Assembly: GCF_958298935.1 (NCBI RefSeq)
Contig: NC_084923.1
Span: 37,168,501 to 37,232,500, forward strand
Source of the DNA: Phragmites australis
Lineage: Eukaryota; Streptophyta; Magnoliopsida; Poales; Poaceae
Length of the DNA stretch: 64,000 bases
Reading direction: 5' to 3'
Shown: in pieces, positions 21,590 to 34,400 of the stretch
How positions within the stretch are numbered: position 1 is the stretch's first letter
Layout of the letters: each line of letters begins with the position of its first letter
Position numbers and translations under genes: made by a program
The notes under the pieces: generated by a model
What the model was told of the DNA's origin: nothing
Databases searched by the model: none
Seen by the model: the letters and a program-made list of their open reading frames with translations, nothing else

Positions 21590-22510
21590 CTAGCTGTGCC
21601 AGTCAATGCTATCAGGGTAATATAGTTGTCGTCTCCGAGGTGGTAATGGGAAGTTGTAAGGCTGGGTACCAACAAATCCACCATCATTTTCAGGGTCATC
21701 AATGTTCTTCGGAGATAGAGGCCTCAGAGTGAGGGGTCGTTGTGGCATAAAGTCATCGTTATTATCGTCATCTTGAGCTATCACGGTAGTAGCATGTCCT
21801 ATTTCCTTGTCGGTTGTACGCCATTCCGATGTGGTGCATGAACGTCCTCTTATAGTAATCATTGAACCTTCTCCTATATTACTACTGAAACGTTGAGGCA
21901 TTGAGGGCATTAAATCCTCATCCTCATCATCATCGTCATTTTCTGGATGAGTAGTAGAGGGTGCTCTTGTACCCCTTAGGTTTGATGATCGTCGTCGTCT
22001 TCTACATGAATCAAGCATGACATCCTCATCGAAGAGTATATACATCACCAAGAAGTTTGTGATGTCTCTGTTGATCAACTGTGCATCTTCCGGGAACACC
22101 TAACACAAAAGAGGAGCATTTGAATCAATGAAAAAAAGATAAGTGGGGTGAGCGCATAGAAAATTACGAACCTGAATGTGGGGTGCATACTGGTTGAGCA
22201 ACATCACTATCATTTTTTGCCTCATAGAGAAACCTAGAACAGAAGGATGATCGGCCAGTTCGCACACCCTGAGATACGTTTGATGCTGCTCGTGCAAGAG
22301 GGCCCTAAGGTCCTCGGTAATTACATATTTGAGTGGAGCGGTTAATGCAGAACAGAAGGGTCTTACATGCAATTTGACAATGACATGGATTAAGTTGTTC
22401 TCCTTGAAGGGATCATCCTTCCCTTCATGCACAACTTGCAAGAAGGTATTAAGTGCTATATGGATTGTTGTAGGTGTCCATAGAAAGCCTATACTTGAAG
22501 ATTCTACCAT
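21590..22510 (-). pseudogene. Unrecognised ORF pair inside the MULE
   Basis: Two adjacent minus-strand frames, 136 residues (22100-22510) and 169 residues (21590-22099), lie between the PMD gene and the GRF-like relic. The first has helical, hydrophobic stretches (HIALNTFLQVVHEG, GFSMRQKMIVMLLNQYAPHI). The second opens MFPEDAQLINRDITNFLVMY, then turns into Arg-rich and Asp/Glu-rich low-complexity sequence and ends in a Pro/Arg-rich tail. The boundary may hide an intron, since 'gtt cgtaattttc' follows HIQ in the first frame. I do not recognise a family. The setting suggests a transposon-encoded accessory protein or the N-terminal part of the GRF-like protein. Confidence 0.55.
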
Positions 22511-22804
22511 AGATTTATTGATCCTTCACTGCAACGTTATGGCTTTGCACCAAAGTACGAATCCTTGATTATTTAAAAAACATTAAACAAGTATTAAATA
22601 TCATAATTAATATGTAACTAAGCTTAATAAATAACTAAAAAATAAAGTTATATGCCAGAATTATTTGACAAATATTACATCAATTAAAGATAATTAAATT
22701 AATAACACAATGAATAATACATAATAGGAATAACTACAACAATAAAGTCAATAATACATGTGTCATTAATAAGTATAAGTGCATCGAACAACTGCACTAG
22801 CGAC

Positions 22805-25212
22805 TCAATGACGCCGACGCTGCACACAATCCCCAGGAGTGTACGTGTTTGGTGGGTGTATGACCTTGATCCCAGCGGCCTGCGTTGCCCCCTGCCATGT
22901 GTTCCCTTACTCATTATAATCATCATCCTGCCTATGGGACCCTCACCGAACGTGTATCCCGCCCCACTAACTCTGCCCTGCATGTACCATGAAGAAGGAT
23001 ACTCATGCGACAGTGTGGACGTCCCTAGAACGTGCTTCGACAGAGTCCGGTGTGCCGGAGGTTTGCTCTGCTGGTACCACTATGAACCCCTAAGTGCATC
23101 GGGATATTAGGGCTACTGTGTGCCAAGGAGCTCGGTGAAGTTGGTGACTTGCATTGTAGCATCCCAGTCAAAATCATGCTTGCCACTCTAGTCAGACGTC
23201 TGCTGTGTGCAGTCAACGACATCCTCATGACGAGTCGATGCTGTAGGCAGAGGTGTCAGCGTATTCTGAGGAGGCTATGTCCACTGTGGAGCCTATGAAC
23301 CCAGTGTACACTACTCGGGCGCAGGAGCCTGCATGCACTCCTCGCAATACTCCGAAGCCGAAGGTGCCTCTCGCGATTGTGCCCGAACAGGTTCGTCATG
23401 GGCACTGGATGAGCGCCTGTTGTAGGAGGCACGAGACAGGTCCATGGCTGGTAGGTCATATCCCCTCCAATGCAGGGCACAACCAACTAGACCACGTATA
23501 GCAGACAGGAAGCGGGACCCTCTCGTCCTTATGTCGTCCTGGAGAGGGTTCTGATCCCTCCGCGTTGATGATTCGCTTGCTTCTCCACAAGCTTGCTCCA
23601 CCTGCATATGCATCTCGTACGCCTCTTCGGTCTGTATAAGATGAGGGTCATGTCAGTAATACAGAAGTTTAATCAATAAAAATTATTAAAAGTATCACAT
23701 TACTTACCGCAACATGAAGAAGGTGGGAACGATCCTCGGGGAAGGGTCTGAGGGCCGATTCTATAAGTCCGCTGAGTAAGGTGGCACGCGTGTGTGGACT
23801 GTACTCTCAGTATGTTGCGTCATCATATTGTCCAGCAAGAACGATGACATCCATCGTGGCTAACTCCGTCCACCTCTGTAGGTGCTCGGCATTCACGGAT
23901 GCCCAGTCCCACATGCCTCCACCCCTTGTGCGCTCCTCCTATACGTGACATAAACACTTATAAATTATTAACATGGATCACCTAAGATACAAATGTTATA
24001 TACAATAACACACTTACTCGTGCACCCAACCAGTGTCTCATGGGGGAGGTACTGGCATCACCTGTCGGTACTCAAACTGTCTCTGTACACGCTCAGTAGA
24101 ATAAACTTCCATATTGTTCATATACAATAATAAGCATCTGGTCATCCATAAATCTGAGTCACACCAATAATATGATGCGATGAGCCATCCAGTCGCAATT
24201 TCGTCCACTCGTGCTATACGCCATGGATCCCACTCCACGAGATCGACGCTAAGGACATCCAAATCACTGATCACCCGGGAGTAGCTACCATGTTCTTGCT
24301 GCGGACTCCATCTTAGTCTGGCATGCATCCACAGATACCCCATTGTAGACCTCATGTCATCTGCAATGCCATCGGAGATGGAGACAGGATAGTAGCTCTT
24401 GAGCACCTAAGGCCGACAAATAGGGAGGTACTCCCAGCTCCATAGCTATAAGAGGTGTAGGCAGCCTATAACAGATCCCTTTTTCTTTGATCATTGGGTT
24501 GCATCACACAATCTTCTGTAGGTGGCAGCCAGCAGAGCATATCCCCAACTGTAAGATGTCAGCTTATAAGGACGTAACACAAGCTGACTCGCTAACCATA
24601 CAATATGGGGGATGACATAATCGCCTGTCGTGTTGCAGAACATGATGCCTCCCAGCACGACGTACAAGTACACCTCATAGTGTTGTATAACTGTAGTCTT
24701 GTCCGCATCCGGTGGGCATGGACCGAACTGTGGCATCCCATGAATCTAGGATATGGAGAGGCCAACATCCTTCTTGTCATATTACACATAAAACCTTCAA
24801 GATGCAGAGGGTCTATGAAGCTTGAATAGCACTACAATATCTAAAGTGTATTACATAACAAATAATTACCTACCCTCAATGTAACCCTTTCACCGTTCCT
24901 TTACTGGTCGTGAAACTACTAACAGGGCGCCCCTAATTGGTAGCCTGGCCAGAATGGCCACGTTCCTCAATGTTACGGCCATCTCGTCAAATGGAAAGTG
25001 GAACATGTGCATTTCAGAATACCACCGGTCGACAAGACCTATGAGCAGTGGCTTCTCAATTGGTGGGAGAGGTGTCGTGCCACCACCCACCATGGGAGCT
25101 CCGGCCATCATAAGAGCGAAAGGTAGCAGTCCTGCCTATGTGAGTGGTTCGTGGAATCGATGGTCTAACTCCTTAATCGGATGGACACTCCAGGATCGCA
25201 ATGGAAGCAACT
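22805..25212 (-). pseudogene. Plant mobile domain (PMD) protein gene of the MULE, decayed
   Basis: Several exons read as one PMD protein. In order they are LLIGLVDRWYSEMHMFHFPF then DEMAVTLRNVAILARLPIRG (near 25000), YEVYLYVVLGGIMF and YSWGYALLAATYRRLC (24491-24736), MGYLWMHARLRWSP and VYSTERVQRQFEYRQVMPVP (24038-24406), a W-D-W-A-S-V-N-A-E-H block near 23880, and a tail ending PPNTYTPGDCVQRRRH at the stop 22805-22807. All match the order in transposon PMD proteins; the domesticated relatives in Arabidopsis are MAIN and MAIL1, which act in silencing and genome stability. The first exon appears to begin after 'ccttttgcag' at 25213. Frame changes between blocks and some stops suggest it is no longer intact, though part of the breaks are introns. 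Confidence 0.75.
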
Positions 25213-25429
25213 GCAAAAGGTATCCAATACATGTATTGAATTAGTAGCAAATTATCATGGCAATTAAAAACACATATAATCGTGGTACCTATGGCCATGT
25301 GAAAATCATCCGTCACCTATGGTTCTCATGGTACCGCTGCTGAAGAAGCTCGGGAAAGACCACCATGAGCCATGATAATGACTTCAAGCTACATGGTTCA
25401 ATAAGTAGGTGAATAACAAATTAGAATAT

Positions 25430-26805
25430 ATTAAAAGCTTTATGGTACCATAAGGGTACCATGGTTACTTGCCATTAAAAAATGGTACTTGCTGCTAAGA
25501 AATGTGGTTTCCACGCATACAATTGGCCTGCAATGTCTGAAGGATCAGAATATCCTAATGAGGTATCAGTCAGTGGTGTTGTATGACCCATTATCTAGCT
25601 TGATCGGCTCATCCGTCATGTCCCACAGAGTCCATGGATTCATCATATCAATCTTTTGTAGTAGCCTCAAAGCATAGTTGTAAGATTCCTCGAAGCTTCC
25701 AAACAGCATCTTCAACACCTTCTACTTCGTTCGCCATGTGGTGTGGTAATTGATCAGCATACCCATCTTAATCTACACCTCCTCTATATTGGATTTTGGC
25801 AACAAATAAATGTTCATACCAACAAGGGTGATGAGGAGTTAGGCTACGAACCTCGCATCAATGGCGTGACTTATATTCCTAATAGCCTCTTCACTGCATG
25901 TATGTGAGGTGTGTCTACTGATCACAAAATTATTCTCATATTTCGGCTTATGTGCACGTACGAAGTAAGGACAATTCATGTGCTTCATACACCTGACCTC
26001 ATACTCCGTAGCGTTAGATCGGACGCACTTGTGGTCCTTTCTTGTCATTACAACATAGTTGCTAATAAAGTGGATAACCTCCCCTATTATGAAACTATTG
26101 CCCGAGTTGGATGTCGCTATTCTAGTATCCCCAGTTAGATAAGGTGTTATATTCAATAACGTCACAATTCAGCAGCCCAGCACCACGAAAGTACTAGATT
26201 GTTGGCACCGGGTCATCGTTGTCAGCAGCTTCTTCATCCCTGCTACCACCAGCTTCATCATCCATGCATCCTGCATCTACCTCAGAAGGGTTCACTCTAG
26301 CACCGGCTTCATCATCCATGCATCCTGCGTCTACTTCAGAAGGGTTCACTCTAGCTCCCTCTCTACCGAAACTGCCCTCCCCAACATACCCTCCATCCTG
26401 TTCATGCATCACCTGCTGGCCTGATCTTTCTATGGTAGTCACTGTAGCACCTTGCACCAGTCGTGACACTATGTTTACATACACTCCCATAACAAAGTTC
26501 TCCTCCAATGTCTTGTGTGAGTACAAAGCCCATATATTGTTCATTCTCATCTCGAACAACGTATAGACAACGACCGAGCTGTTTGGAACAAGCCGTCACC
26601 ACACACCCTCCAAGACAATAGTATGAGATTGCTGGTTTACATGCAAAAATCTCATAACATGTGATTTCAGGCCATCTAGGTCATTAAGTACCTCAATCAA
26701 ACTCCCTATGTGCTGGAAGTTTTGAATTGTTACGAGCCTCCTGTGCAAAACTAAGGTACATTCTCCATAATAAATATAGAAAGTTATACTGTATATGCTA
26801 AACAA
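25430..26805 (-). pseudogene. MuDR/MULE transposase, truncated and inactive
   Basis: The N-terminal part includes HIGSLIEVLNDLDGLKSHVM (about 26700) and RMNNIWALYS. Next comes an acidic spacer with an 18-residue unit (GARVNPSEVDAGCMDDEA) in tandem twice. The MuDR DNA-binding region follows, VMTRKDHKCVRSNATEYEVR with MNCPYFV and SRHTSHTC (25839-26165). The start of the catalytic region is recognisable (MLFGSFEESYNYALRLLQKI, FRHCRPIVCVETTF near 25500). Several stops interrupt it. Where the first catalytic aspartate is expected (VDGT in the family) the sequence reads VETT. The rest of the catalytic domain, with the other acidic residues and zinc motif, is missing, and PMD sequence follows. It would normally cut and paste the element. 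Confidence 0.8.
26264..26371. repeat. 54-bp tandem repeat in the transposase spacer
   Basis: Two copies of a 54-base unit (gcttcatcatccatgcatcc...) encode the repeated 18 residues on the minus strand. They differ by only a few bases, so the duplication is younger than the decay of the rest of the gene. Confidence 0.85.
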
Positions 26806-27495
26806 ATGTACATCTAATAAAATAACTATTTAGATGTATGTATGATACACAACTAATTACGTCCATCGATAAATAATAAATAAATTAATAATGTAAATTA
26901 AATATTACAGTACTTAACCATGCTAAATATTTAAGTAATTAACAATACTAATTAAATCATCAATTTTGAATTCAAATAAAATGATTAGTATTTAATATTA
27001 AATTAAAATATTAATTAAACATGCTTACACCACTATCCATCCATCATTCTCATTGCATCCCATCCCATCCCATCCGTAACCACCTCTCTAGTCATGCAGC
27101 TGTTCGGTGCATATCACTATTTTAATAGATTGAATTAAAATACTAATTGAATAGACGCACACCACTATTAATTAAAAAAATTTCTTGACAATTATTCGGT
27201 GCATTGTGATTTTAATCGAATCTTTCTGTACAACCCAAGTTTCTTTAATCTTTCAAAAATTTATTTTTTTTCCTTTCTTTTTCTCTCTTTTCTATCATTG
27301 CACCGACACTCTACTTACACCTATGAAGAGAATGCATGCACTAGACCATCACCCTACGTCATCATTAGAACAAAGTGTCACCCCTAGGTCATCATGTTAT
27401 TAAACTAATTAAATAATCTAATTATACTGACTAATCAAATTCAAGCTAATTACTATTATATAATCTACTTACTCTGACTAAACAAATAATTACTA

Positions 27496-27724
27496 CTACC
27501 CTTTTTTTTACTTGTCACCATATTTTTACTATAACAATTTTAACCTTACGTTTTTTCCTACAAAAAGTTTACGAATACTTGAAAGTATATAATAGTAATA
27601 AGTATATTTCACGATGAATCTAATGATACGAAAATTTAGGTATTTATAAACCTTTCGTAGGAAAAACGTAAGGTCAAAATTGCTACAATAAAAAATGGTG
27701 ACAAGTAAACGAAAACAGAGGTAG
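27496..27724. mobile_element. Stowaway-like MITE hairpin within the MULE
   Basis: The two halves are inverted copies: 'tttacttgtcaccatatttt' and 'ccttacgttttttcctacaa' on the left recur reverse-complemented on the right. The outer ends read CTACCCTTTT and, inverted, CTACCTCTGT, and each is flanked by TA (27494-27495 and 27725-27726). The sequence is 229 bases long, has no coding capacity, and could fold into a long stem. Confidence 0.78.
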
Positions 27725-28423
27725 TATTATACAAATTCATACTAATTACTGTTATATAAATTCACGCTAATTACTATTACACTGACTAAGCAAATAATCA
27801 AATTCATATAGTCAAAACTAAGCAAATAATTAAACAAATATAATTGAATGAATTAAACAACCTACTTACTCTAATTATTATTATTGCTATAAGTATTAAT
27901 TAAATACATAATTTAAGTACTTACTGTAACTCGCGTTGCTGCTCCTCCTCGCCTCCGACTGATTCTCCTCTCCTCATGCTACTTCTACTCCTTACCTCGC
28001 TATTTCTCCTGTCCTCGCGCTGTTGCTCCTCCTTGCCTCGCGCTGCTTCTCCTCTCCCCCTTTGCTGCTTGTCTCCTCTCTTCTCATGTTGCGGCTTCTT
28101 ACCACCCTGCTCTCATATTATAGCAAAACACGACAGCATAGGGGCTAAAAGCCGTGAGGACAAAACGCGACGTGAAGGGACTGACAAGATAAAAGTGAAA
28201 GCGAAAGCACAGACTGATGCGATGTAAAGGGACGTGAGCACCACACCCGGCCTGTATTCAGCATACAGGCGAGCCCATAATTTTTCGGTGCCTTGCATAC
28301 CGAAATCGATTTTTTGGTGTTTGAAGGCTGAATACATGTGCTAAATTTACAAATACACCGCTATGTTATCTATTTTAGGAAATATGGTGGCTTATGTTGC
28401 CTATTTTTTGATTTTTTTTCCCC

Positions 28424-30569
28424 GAAAAGGCTACATTCAAGCAACCTCATCATTACTGTTCTAGTATAACAAAAAATAATAATGGTGCGTCTGGTTGTAA
28501 ACGAATTCGGATAGTATATGGCCATTCATATTTTTCTGGATAGGATAATACAATTTTTTATTTAGTTGGAATAGATGAGATGGGCCAGTTTTATGTTTGG
28601 TTGGTGGGATTAGAGCGGATAGGATGAACTAGTTTTCTGTTTGATTGGTGGGATTAGATTGGATATGATGATTCATTCATATTTATATGTATTCTATAAA
28701 TATTTGGATGAATTTATGTATGTTTGAATTTGTTTAAATTTAAATTAAATTAAAAAGAGAATGTCACATGAAATGATAAAAATACATATAAATAGAACAT
28801 TACAAAAGATTCATTTTTTCACCAAACAACCTAGGATTGAAAACATTTTTATTAATTAGTACATCACACGAGAAGAATATTAGTGAATTTTTTCAGATTT
28901 TATTTATTTATTTGAGCCATTAAAAATTACTAGAAATTACAAAAGTAGGTTTCTTTGAAAAAATTAATTAAATATTGGCTCGTGCTTTTTAATCAAACCA
29001 ATTAAAATAGATCGCTAGTGAGGTTTAGTTTACTAATAAAAATGTTTAGAATTTTGAATCACTTTTATTCCTTTAAATAAAATCGAGAGTTAAAAAAATC
29101 GCAACGCACACCTATGAGAACACGAACAAAGCTGGATCGCTCGATCCAACTGATTTCAACTGGATCGGCTCATTTAGGATCTAAAGGAATATTCCCATGC
29201 CCTAGCCATTTTATCCACTGGCCACCCAACCAAACACTATAAAAGGTGAATGACCATCCCCTGGATGGCTTGGTCCAATCATCTAAATACACGCTAAGTG
29301 TTATAATATGGCTCGAGGTTAGGGATTGCAATTGGGAGTAAGGGAACATCCTAATGCCTGGCGCATAGAAACACACTTTTGTCTACGCCTCACCCTTGAC
29401 CCAAGCCTCAGGGTCTAGTTTAGGCCCTGCTTACTCCTGTCTGGGTCATGGGGGTTCCAGCATCATGTCATGTGCAACAAGCAATCGACAATTAGTTAAT
29501 CATAAAAACAACGGAATGTAACAACCATTAAATAGCAAAAACAATCATACAAATTCTATGCATCCATCTTCTCTCATGAAACAAATAAATACTAGGTAGG
29601 GAGCGAGGAGCGCTCTGCCGCGCCTGTTGTGGTGGGTGTTCCTAGCGTACCACAATCGGTGTACCCCACGAAAAACTAAGAACTTACAATCATAAAAAAC
29701 TAAATGACCAAATGTGCGACGCACCATCTGTTGCCTATCATTTGGAAACACCATTGTTCAAGTTATGAGAAAAATATATCTAAACTCTAGTTGATTTGGT
29801 CATTACAAAAACACATATGAAAGTGGGGAAAGTGCTAATTGCTCCATATAGGCATACAATGCCCGTGTCCCTTAGAACAGGATGGATCAAACCATGACAC
29901 CAATACCATCATTCAAAATGAACAGATAAGCAAAGGCACAACCAAGGTGCTCACCTTCATGATCTGGAGGATAAAACCTTGGCACGTCTGCAACGAAGAG
30001 ACTACCCTAAAGCCATCTGCAACCATATCAAAGGAAGGGTGTACTTGTTCTAAAAGAAAAGAAAAGAAAACAAAGAGTGTTATTCAAGTGTATGAATCGG
30101 TTCTCTAAAAAAATCTGTTGGAAGAACGGATCGAATGTTGCTGTCAAAACCATAGCAGGGAGCACCTTTGTGTGACCAGCACCTTACAAAATAAAGAAAT
30201 AATTGACACAAGATCAATTGCACCAAGTATCGACAATGTCAGATACAGACAATAAGATGTTATTCTTTAAGTTGATCTTCTCAAGCCATTTCAACAATAT
30301 AGAGTGTGGGTATGACCGCAGTGCTTAATTTGCTTGATCTATATTTCTAAGAAATGAACACCTAATAGGCAATTCATCTTCTAAACATTCAAGGCAGCAT
30401 CTACATAACCTTATTTGCCCAAAAAAAAAATAAAGAATGAAGAGGAAACAAGCCACATATGATTTAGAAAGAATGAGACCACACAAAATTAATTTGAAGA
30501 GTTGTTTTCAGGGGAAGTTATTTTGTTTCTTTGTTTCAGGGGAATTTATTTTGTTTCTTTGTTGCTAAT
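28424..30569. other. AT-rich intergenic DNA with hAT-like remnant, no supported gene
   Basis: Between about 28483 and 29240 the ends 'ggtgcgtctggttg' and, inverted, 'agtgtttggttgggtgg' resemble a hAT-type non-autonomous element. Inside, 'ttggtgggattaga' is repeated about 45 bases apart near 28600. The remainder, to 30569, shows only short frames with no domain. A 'caggggaa(g/t)ttattttgtttcttt' phrase is repeated at about 30510 and 30538. Confidence 0.4.
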
Positions 30570-30905
30570 CAAGCGGAAATACATATGTTGTGATGGATTT
30601 GTGGACATATAAGAAAGGATCGGATCCAAAATGATGATATACGGTAGGGTAGGGGTAGCACCAATTAAAGAAAAACTTATCCAACATCGATTGAGATAGG
30701 TTGGACATATCCAACGGAGACCTCCAGAGTCACCTGTGTAGAGTGGGATACTAAGCCGCACTGATAACGTGAAGAAATGTAGAGGTAAACCAAAACTGAC
30801 ATGGAAGGAGTCTATAATGAGAGACTTGAAGGAATGAAATATATATATAAAGAACTATCTATAGATAGAATCACGTGAAAATTAGCAATTCATGTGATAA
30901 AACCA
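30570..30905 (+). pseudogene. LINE (non-LTR retrotransposon) reverse-transcriptase C-terminal remnant
   Basis: In one plus-strand frame the translation contains VGVAPIKEKLIQHRLR, then after a stop VGHIQRRPPESPV, then NVKKCRGKPKLTWKESIMRD. These match the order GIAPI-EKL-HRLRW-GHVQRRP-RGRPK-TW-E found at the C-terminus of plant LINE polyproteins. Several stops interrupt it and nothing of the catalytic domain remains upstream. Confidence 0.75.
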
Positions 30906-31344
30906 TAACTTATGTATTAGTCTCTTTGTACGGTTATTAGTTAGATTCATGGTTTTATAGTTCAGGGGTCAAACTGACTTGGGACAAATGTTTGGAGGGT
31001 TATTTGGACTTCTTTCCTTTACTCGAAGGGTCTATTTGTTTCAGCTGTGAATTCTAAAAAGTAGCTTTTGGATTCTAGATTGTGGAAAGCGGATGGTTGT
31101 TTGGCAACCTGGGTTCTGGATTGTTTGGATTGTTGTTTGTGCATGTCAAAAGTTTGAAATGCCCTCATCTATCTTAGGTGCCCACTTTACCATTTTGTGA
31201 CACGTTTCTCATTCAATCAAATTTTTATCTTATTTTTAAAATATGAAAATACATAATTAAATTGCCAAAGATACATCATTCATACAAACTTTAATTTTTG
31301 TCCATATCAATATCCTCCTATAAATAATCTACTCTCTCATGGCA

Positions 31345-31458
31345 TACAAAGCATTAGCAAAGCTATCATGGAACATATTCATATCTCCCTCTTCATTTCT
31401 TGCACCTTGGGGATGTTCGGCGCTCTTTGTGAAGAAAAAGGGCCAAACTCTGCGAATG
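31345..31458 (+). pseudogene. Gypsy reverse transcriptase fragment, 5' piece
   Basis: Translation gives SPSSFLAPWGCSALFVKKKG then QTLRM, the conserved segment just before the VDYR motif of Ty3/gypsy reverse transcriptase. The reading stops at a solo LTR that starts at 31459. The other half resumes in the same frame after the LTR at 34645-34649, which repeats the bases GAATG. Confidence 0.85.
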
Positions 31459-34400
31459 TGTCACGTCCCAAAACCGTAATCACATAATTAAGTCTAATTA
31501 TGCATCATTAGGGTCATGATTAATTTTGGGGTAATTTACTTTGGAACGATAGTGCAATTCGTTTAAAGTCAATCGGATGAGAGAAGGTAATTTTGGAGAG
31601 AAAATAATAGAAATCCCATTAGAAATGTCTTGTTTTTGAACATGTGGGCCCCACCGGACTGGGCCAACCACCCCTCTCTCTCCCTCATGGGCAGCAGCTG
31701 CCCCACCCACCCCCCTCTCTCACACTCCTGTTCTCCCAACCGGCCCAAGGAGCTGCGCTCTCCCTCCCTCACTCAAGCACTTTCTCCCTCTCCCCAAAAT
31801 CCGACCTCAAGAGAAGGATTTGAGGTAAGCATGTGGTACTCACGCGATCACGAGCTCATAAGCTACCCATCCATCCAATTCATTTTTGTTTTCCTGGAAG
31901 ATTCGAGCCGGTTTTAACTCGTTTTGGTTTTCTTGGTTGAAGAACGAGGAGCATTGGCGTTCTTCCTTTTTCCGAGCGTTTCCTCCATCCCTCAATGGTC
32001 ACCAACCTCCACAAGCACCGTGGGTAAGTACCTTAGGCTTCCCATGGCAAAAATGCATGATTTGGTTGGTCAATTTTGAGTTTGGAGCTAAAATTGTGAT
32101 TCTTGAATTCTTGAGCTTTGGAGCTAAAATAAGGATTTGGGTGAGATTTGAGTTAGGAATTGCGTTACTAGGTTGGTGAGTGAGTTCTAGGCTATATGAA
32201 CTATCTCAAACATGTCCCCCCTTTTTGTTTGCAAAGGCTTGCAAATCAAATCAGCCAAGAAATCCCCTCGAAGCAGCCTATCTGGATAACCCGGATAATC
32301 TGGATTAACCCGGATAGTCCGGGTAAACCTGGAGAAATCCCATTGAATTGTCCTTGGGAACCATGGCGGTTTGGGTCCACATTGAGTCTAGAACCACTTG
32401 TGTAGTACATATGCATGTTTATGTAGGATGGATTTAACATGCAAGTCGATTTGATCGAGGAAAATCATCACGAAACTCTAAGTCTACCCAACCCGAATAC
32501 TCCGGGTACCATCCGGAGGTTCTGGGTTAGTCGCACTAAATTGGCCGAGGACCCTCGCCCGGAACCTAACCCGGATAATCCGCCCAACCCGGATAGTCCG
32601 GATTAACCCAGAGGGTCCAGGTAGTTTGTGGTGCTTTTAACTAAGCACCTTACTCGGAGCCTCGCCCAGAGTATCCGGATTCGACCTAGATGTTCTGAGT
32701 TAATTAGAAAATGGCTAACCGTGAACCCAGCCCGGAGGATAGCCCGGAGGTTCCAGAACCCGGAGTCTCCAAGTTCAACCCAGAGTCTCCGGCCTCCTGT
32801 TACTTTTCCAGCGTTGTTTAGATCACAAGTTTCGTTATTCCTCAGTATGTCTTACACTTTTAGCTTCTTGTTATGCATGTTGTAGCATATATTGCGCATT
32901 TCATTCATGCTCATCATTGAACATGTTCTTCTTTAGTGAACGAAGAACTGGAGCGTGTCGCGACCATGGTTGAAGGCAAAGCCGATGTACCAGAATTCTA
33001 TGAGTGTTACGCGGGTAGCATTAGGCGGTCACCTGAGCAGCAATGCAAGCATGTAAGCATACTTGTCCCAATAATTTGTATCTCATATGATATAAATTAA
33101 TAAATATGCTTTATGTATGTTATGCATAAGTTCGAGTTGTTGTTGGGTTTGGTATGAGTAGAACCTATGTTGATGCATTACTTTCCCTGTCTTGAGTATT
33201 GGAATTCCATATCCTTGTAGCCGGGCTTTAACTTGATGATATCTAATTCAAAGGTTAACCGAATTGCTTAGTCATGCTTAGGTTCTTCGGTAGAAGTCGA
33301 GCGGTGAAATGTTTCATCGTTCGCGTCCATAGGCCTAATTACTTACACTATGATCACAATGATGGGTTGATGGTGTTGGATGGATCAGTGGTGAGGATGA
33401 GTTGAGATGTGGGCAGTGTTAGTGGTGTTTCACCTGTCCGGATGTGGAGTTCTCCTAGGTAGGTCAGAAGAGTAACTCGGACACCGTAGATTGCTTGCAT
33501 CATTTAAGCATCGATCGTTGTTGCAGTTAGCTTTAGCACTTTCCGTGCTTACTACATGTCCCATATGGGAACGATAAGCCGATTACCCTTGTAGATGTGG
33601 CTTTTTGGCGTGCGGGTCGACGGTGTCAGGCATGAGGCCTGTTGGGGTATCCAGTTTGCTCCGGGAGTAGTTTTGGATGACCCCCACACCTATCGGCACA
33701 TGATCAAACGGTCGGGGCTTATTGGAAAAGATTGATATGAGTACCCCCTTGTATGGACCTGTGTGGTTATGCAAGACGTATGGTCCTCAAGTTGTGTATG
33801 TAAAGGAGTACCCCTGTAGTGTGTAAAAACATTTCTAAATGCTGCGCTCTAAGTTATGAGCATGCTTTTGTCCATTCGCAGCCGTTGTAAAGTTACAAAT
33901 GTGGATTGGTATGGTTGAGATGTTGAGATGATTGGTCACAGATGTTGCTACCATGGTCTCGTTTCCGTTATGTTCAGTCAATATTTATGGGCTAGTTTAT
34001 TACTTTGGTCAAGTATTGATGCTCACACATGTTTATGTCAAATTTCGCTTTTGCACGTAAATTTACTTAACCATGTGGTCGTATTCTTGCTAACATCCAA
34101 ATACATAATCCTTGGAGTCAGGATTTGTATGCATGCCTATTATGGAGTAAGTCTTGCGAGTACATTCATACTCACGCTACTTTTTAGGTGTTACTGTCGA
34201 GGAGGAGTTGGTCTTTAGTTACTTCACGCCCGTCGATGCAAGTGGCAGGAATGAGTAGTGCATCCTACTCTCGGAGGTCGTGTTTTTGTGATGGAGCCTA
34301 AGGGCATATGGCTCTATCTTTTTTTTGTTGTATAGTTTTTAGTCTTCTGCTGCATAGCTTCTTTTGTTGGTTAGGAGTTGGGCAGGTTTTAGTCTCCTCC

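Larger units (their letters stand above)
18947..28423 (-). mobile_element. Decayed Mutator-like element (~9.5 kb) carrying a plant mobile domain gene
   Basis: The ends form a diverged inverted repeat. The left reads 'gggcaaaaaatctaaagata' and continues through 'aaaatagac' and 'gcgtatttgcaaat'. The right, reverse-complemented, reads 'ggggaaaaaaaatcaaaaaa' and continues through 'aaaatagat' and 'ggtgtatttgtaaat'. The similarity runs at least 100 bases once a nested MITE in the left end is removed. Minus-strand relics inside are a MuDR/MULE transposase, a PMD protein, an unrecognised ORF and a GRF-like zinc-finger protein, each with stops or frameshifts. No 9-bp target duplication is left. Exact boundaries are uncertain by a few bases. 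Confidence 0.8.
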
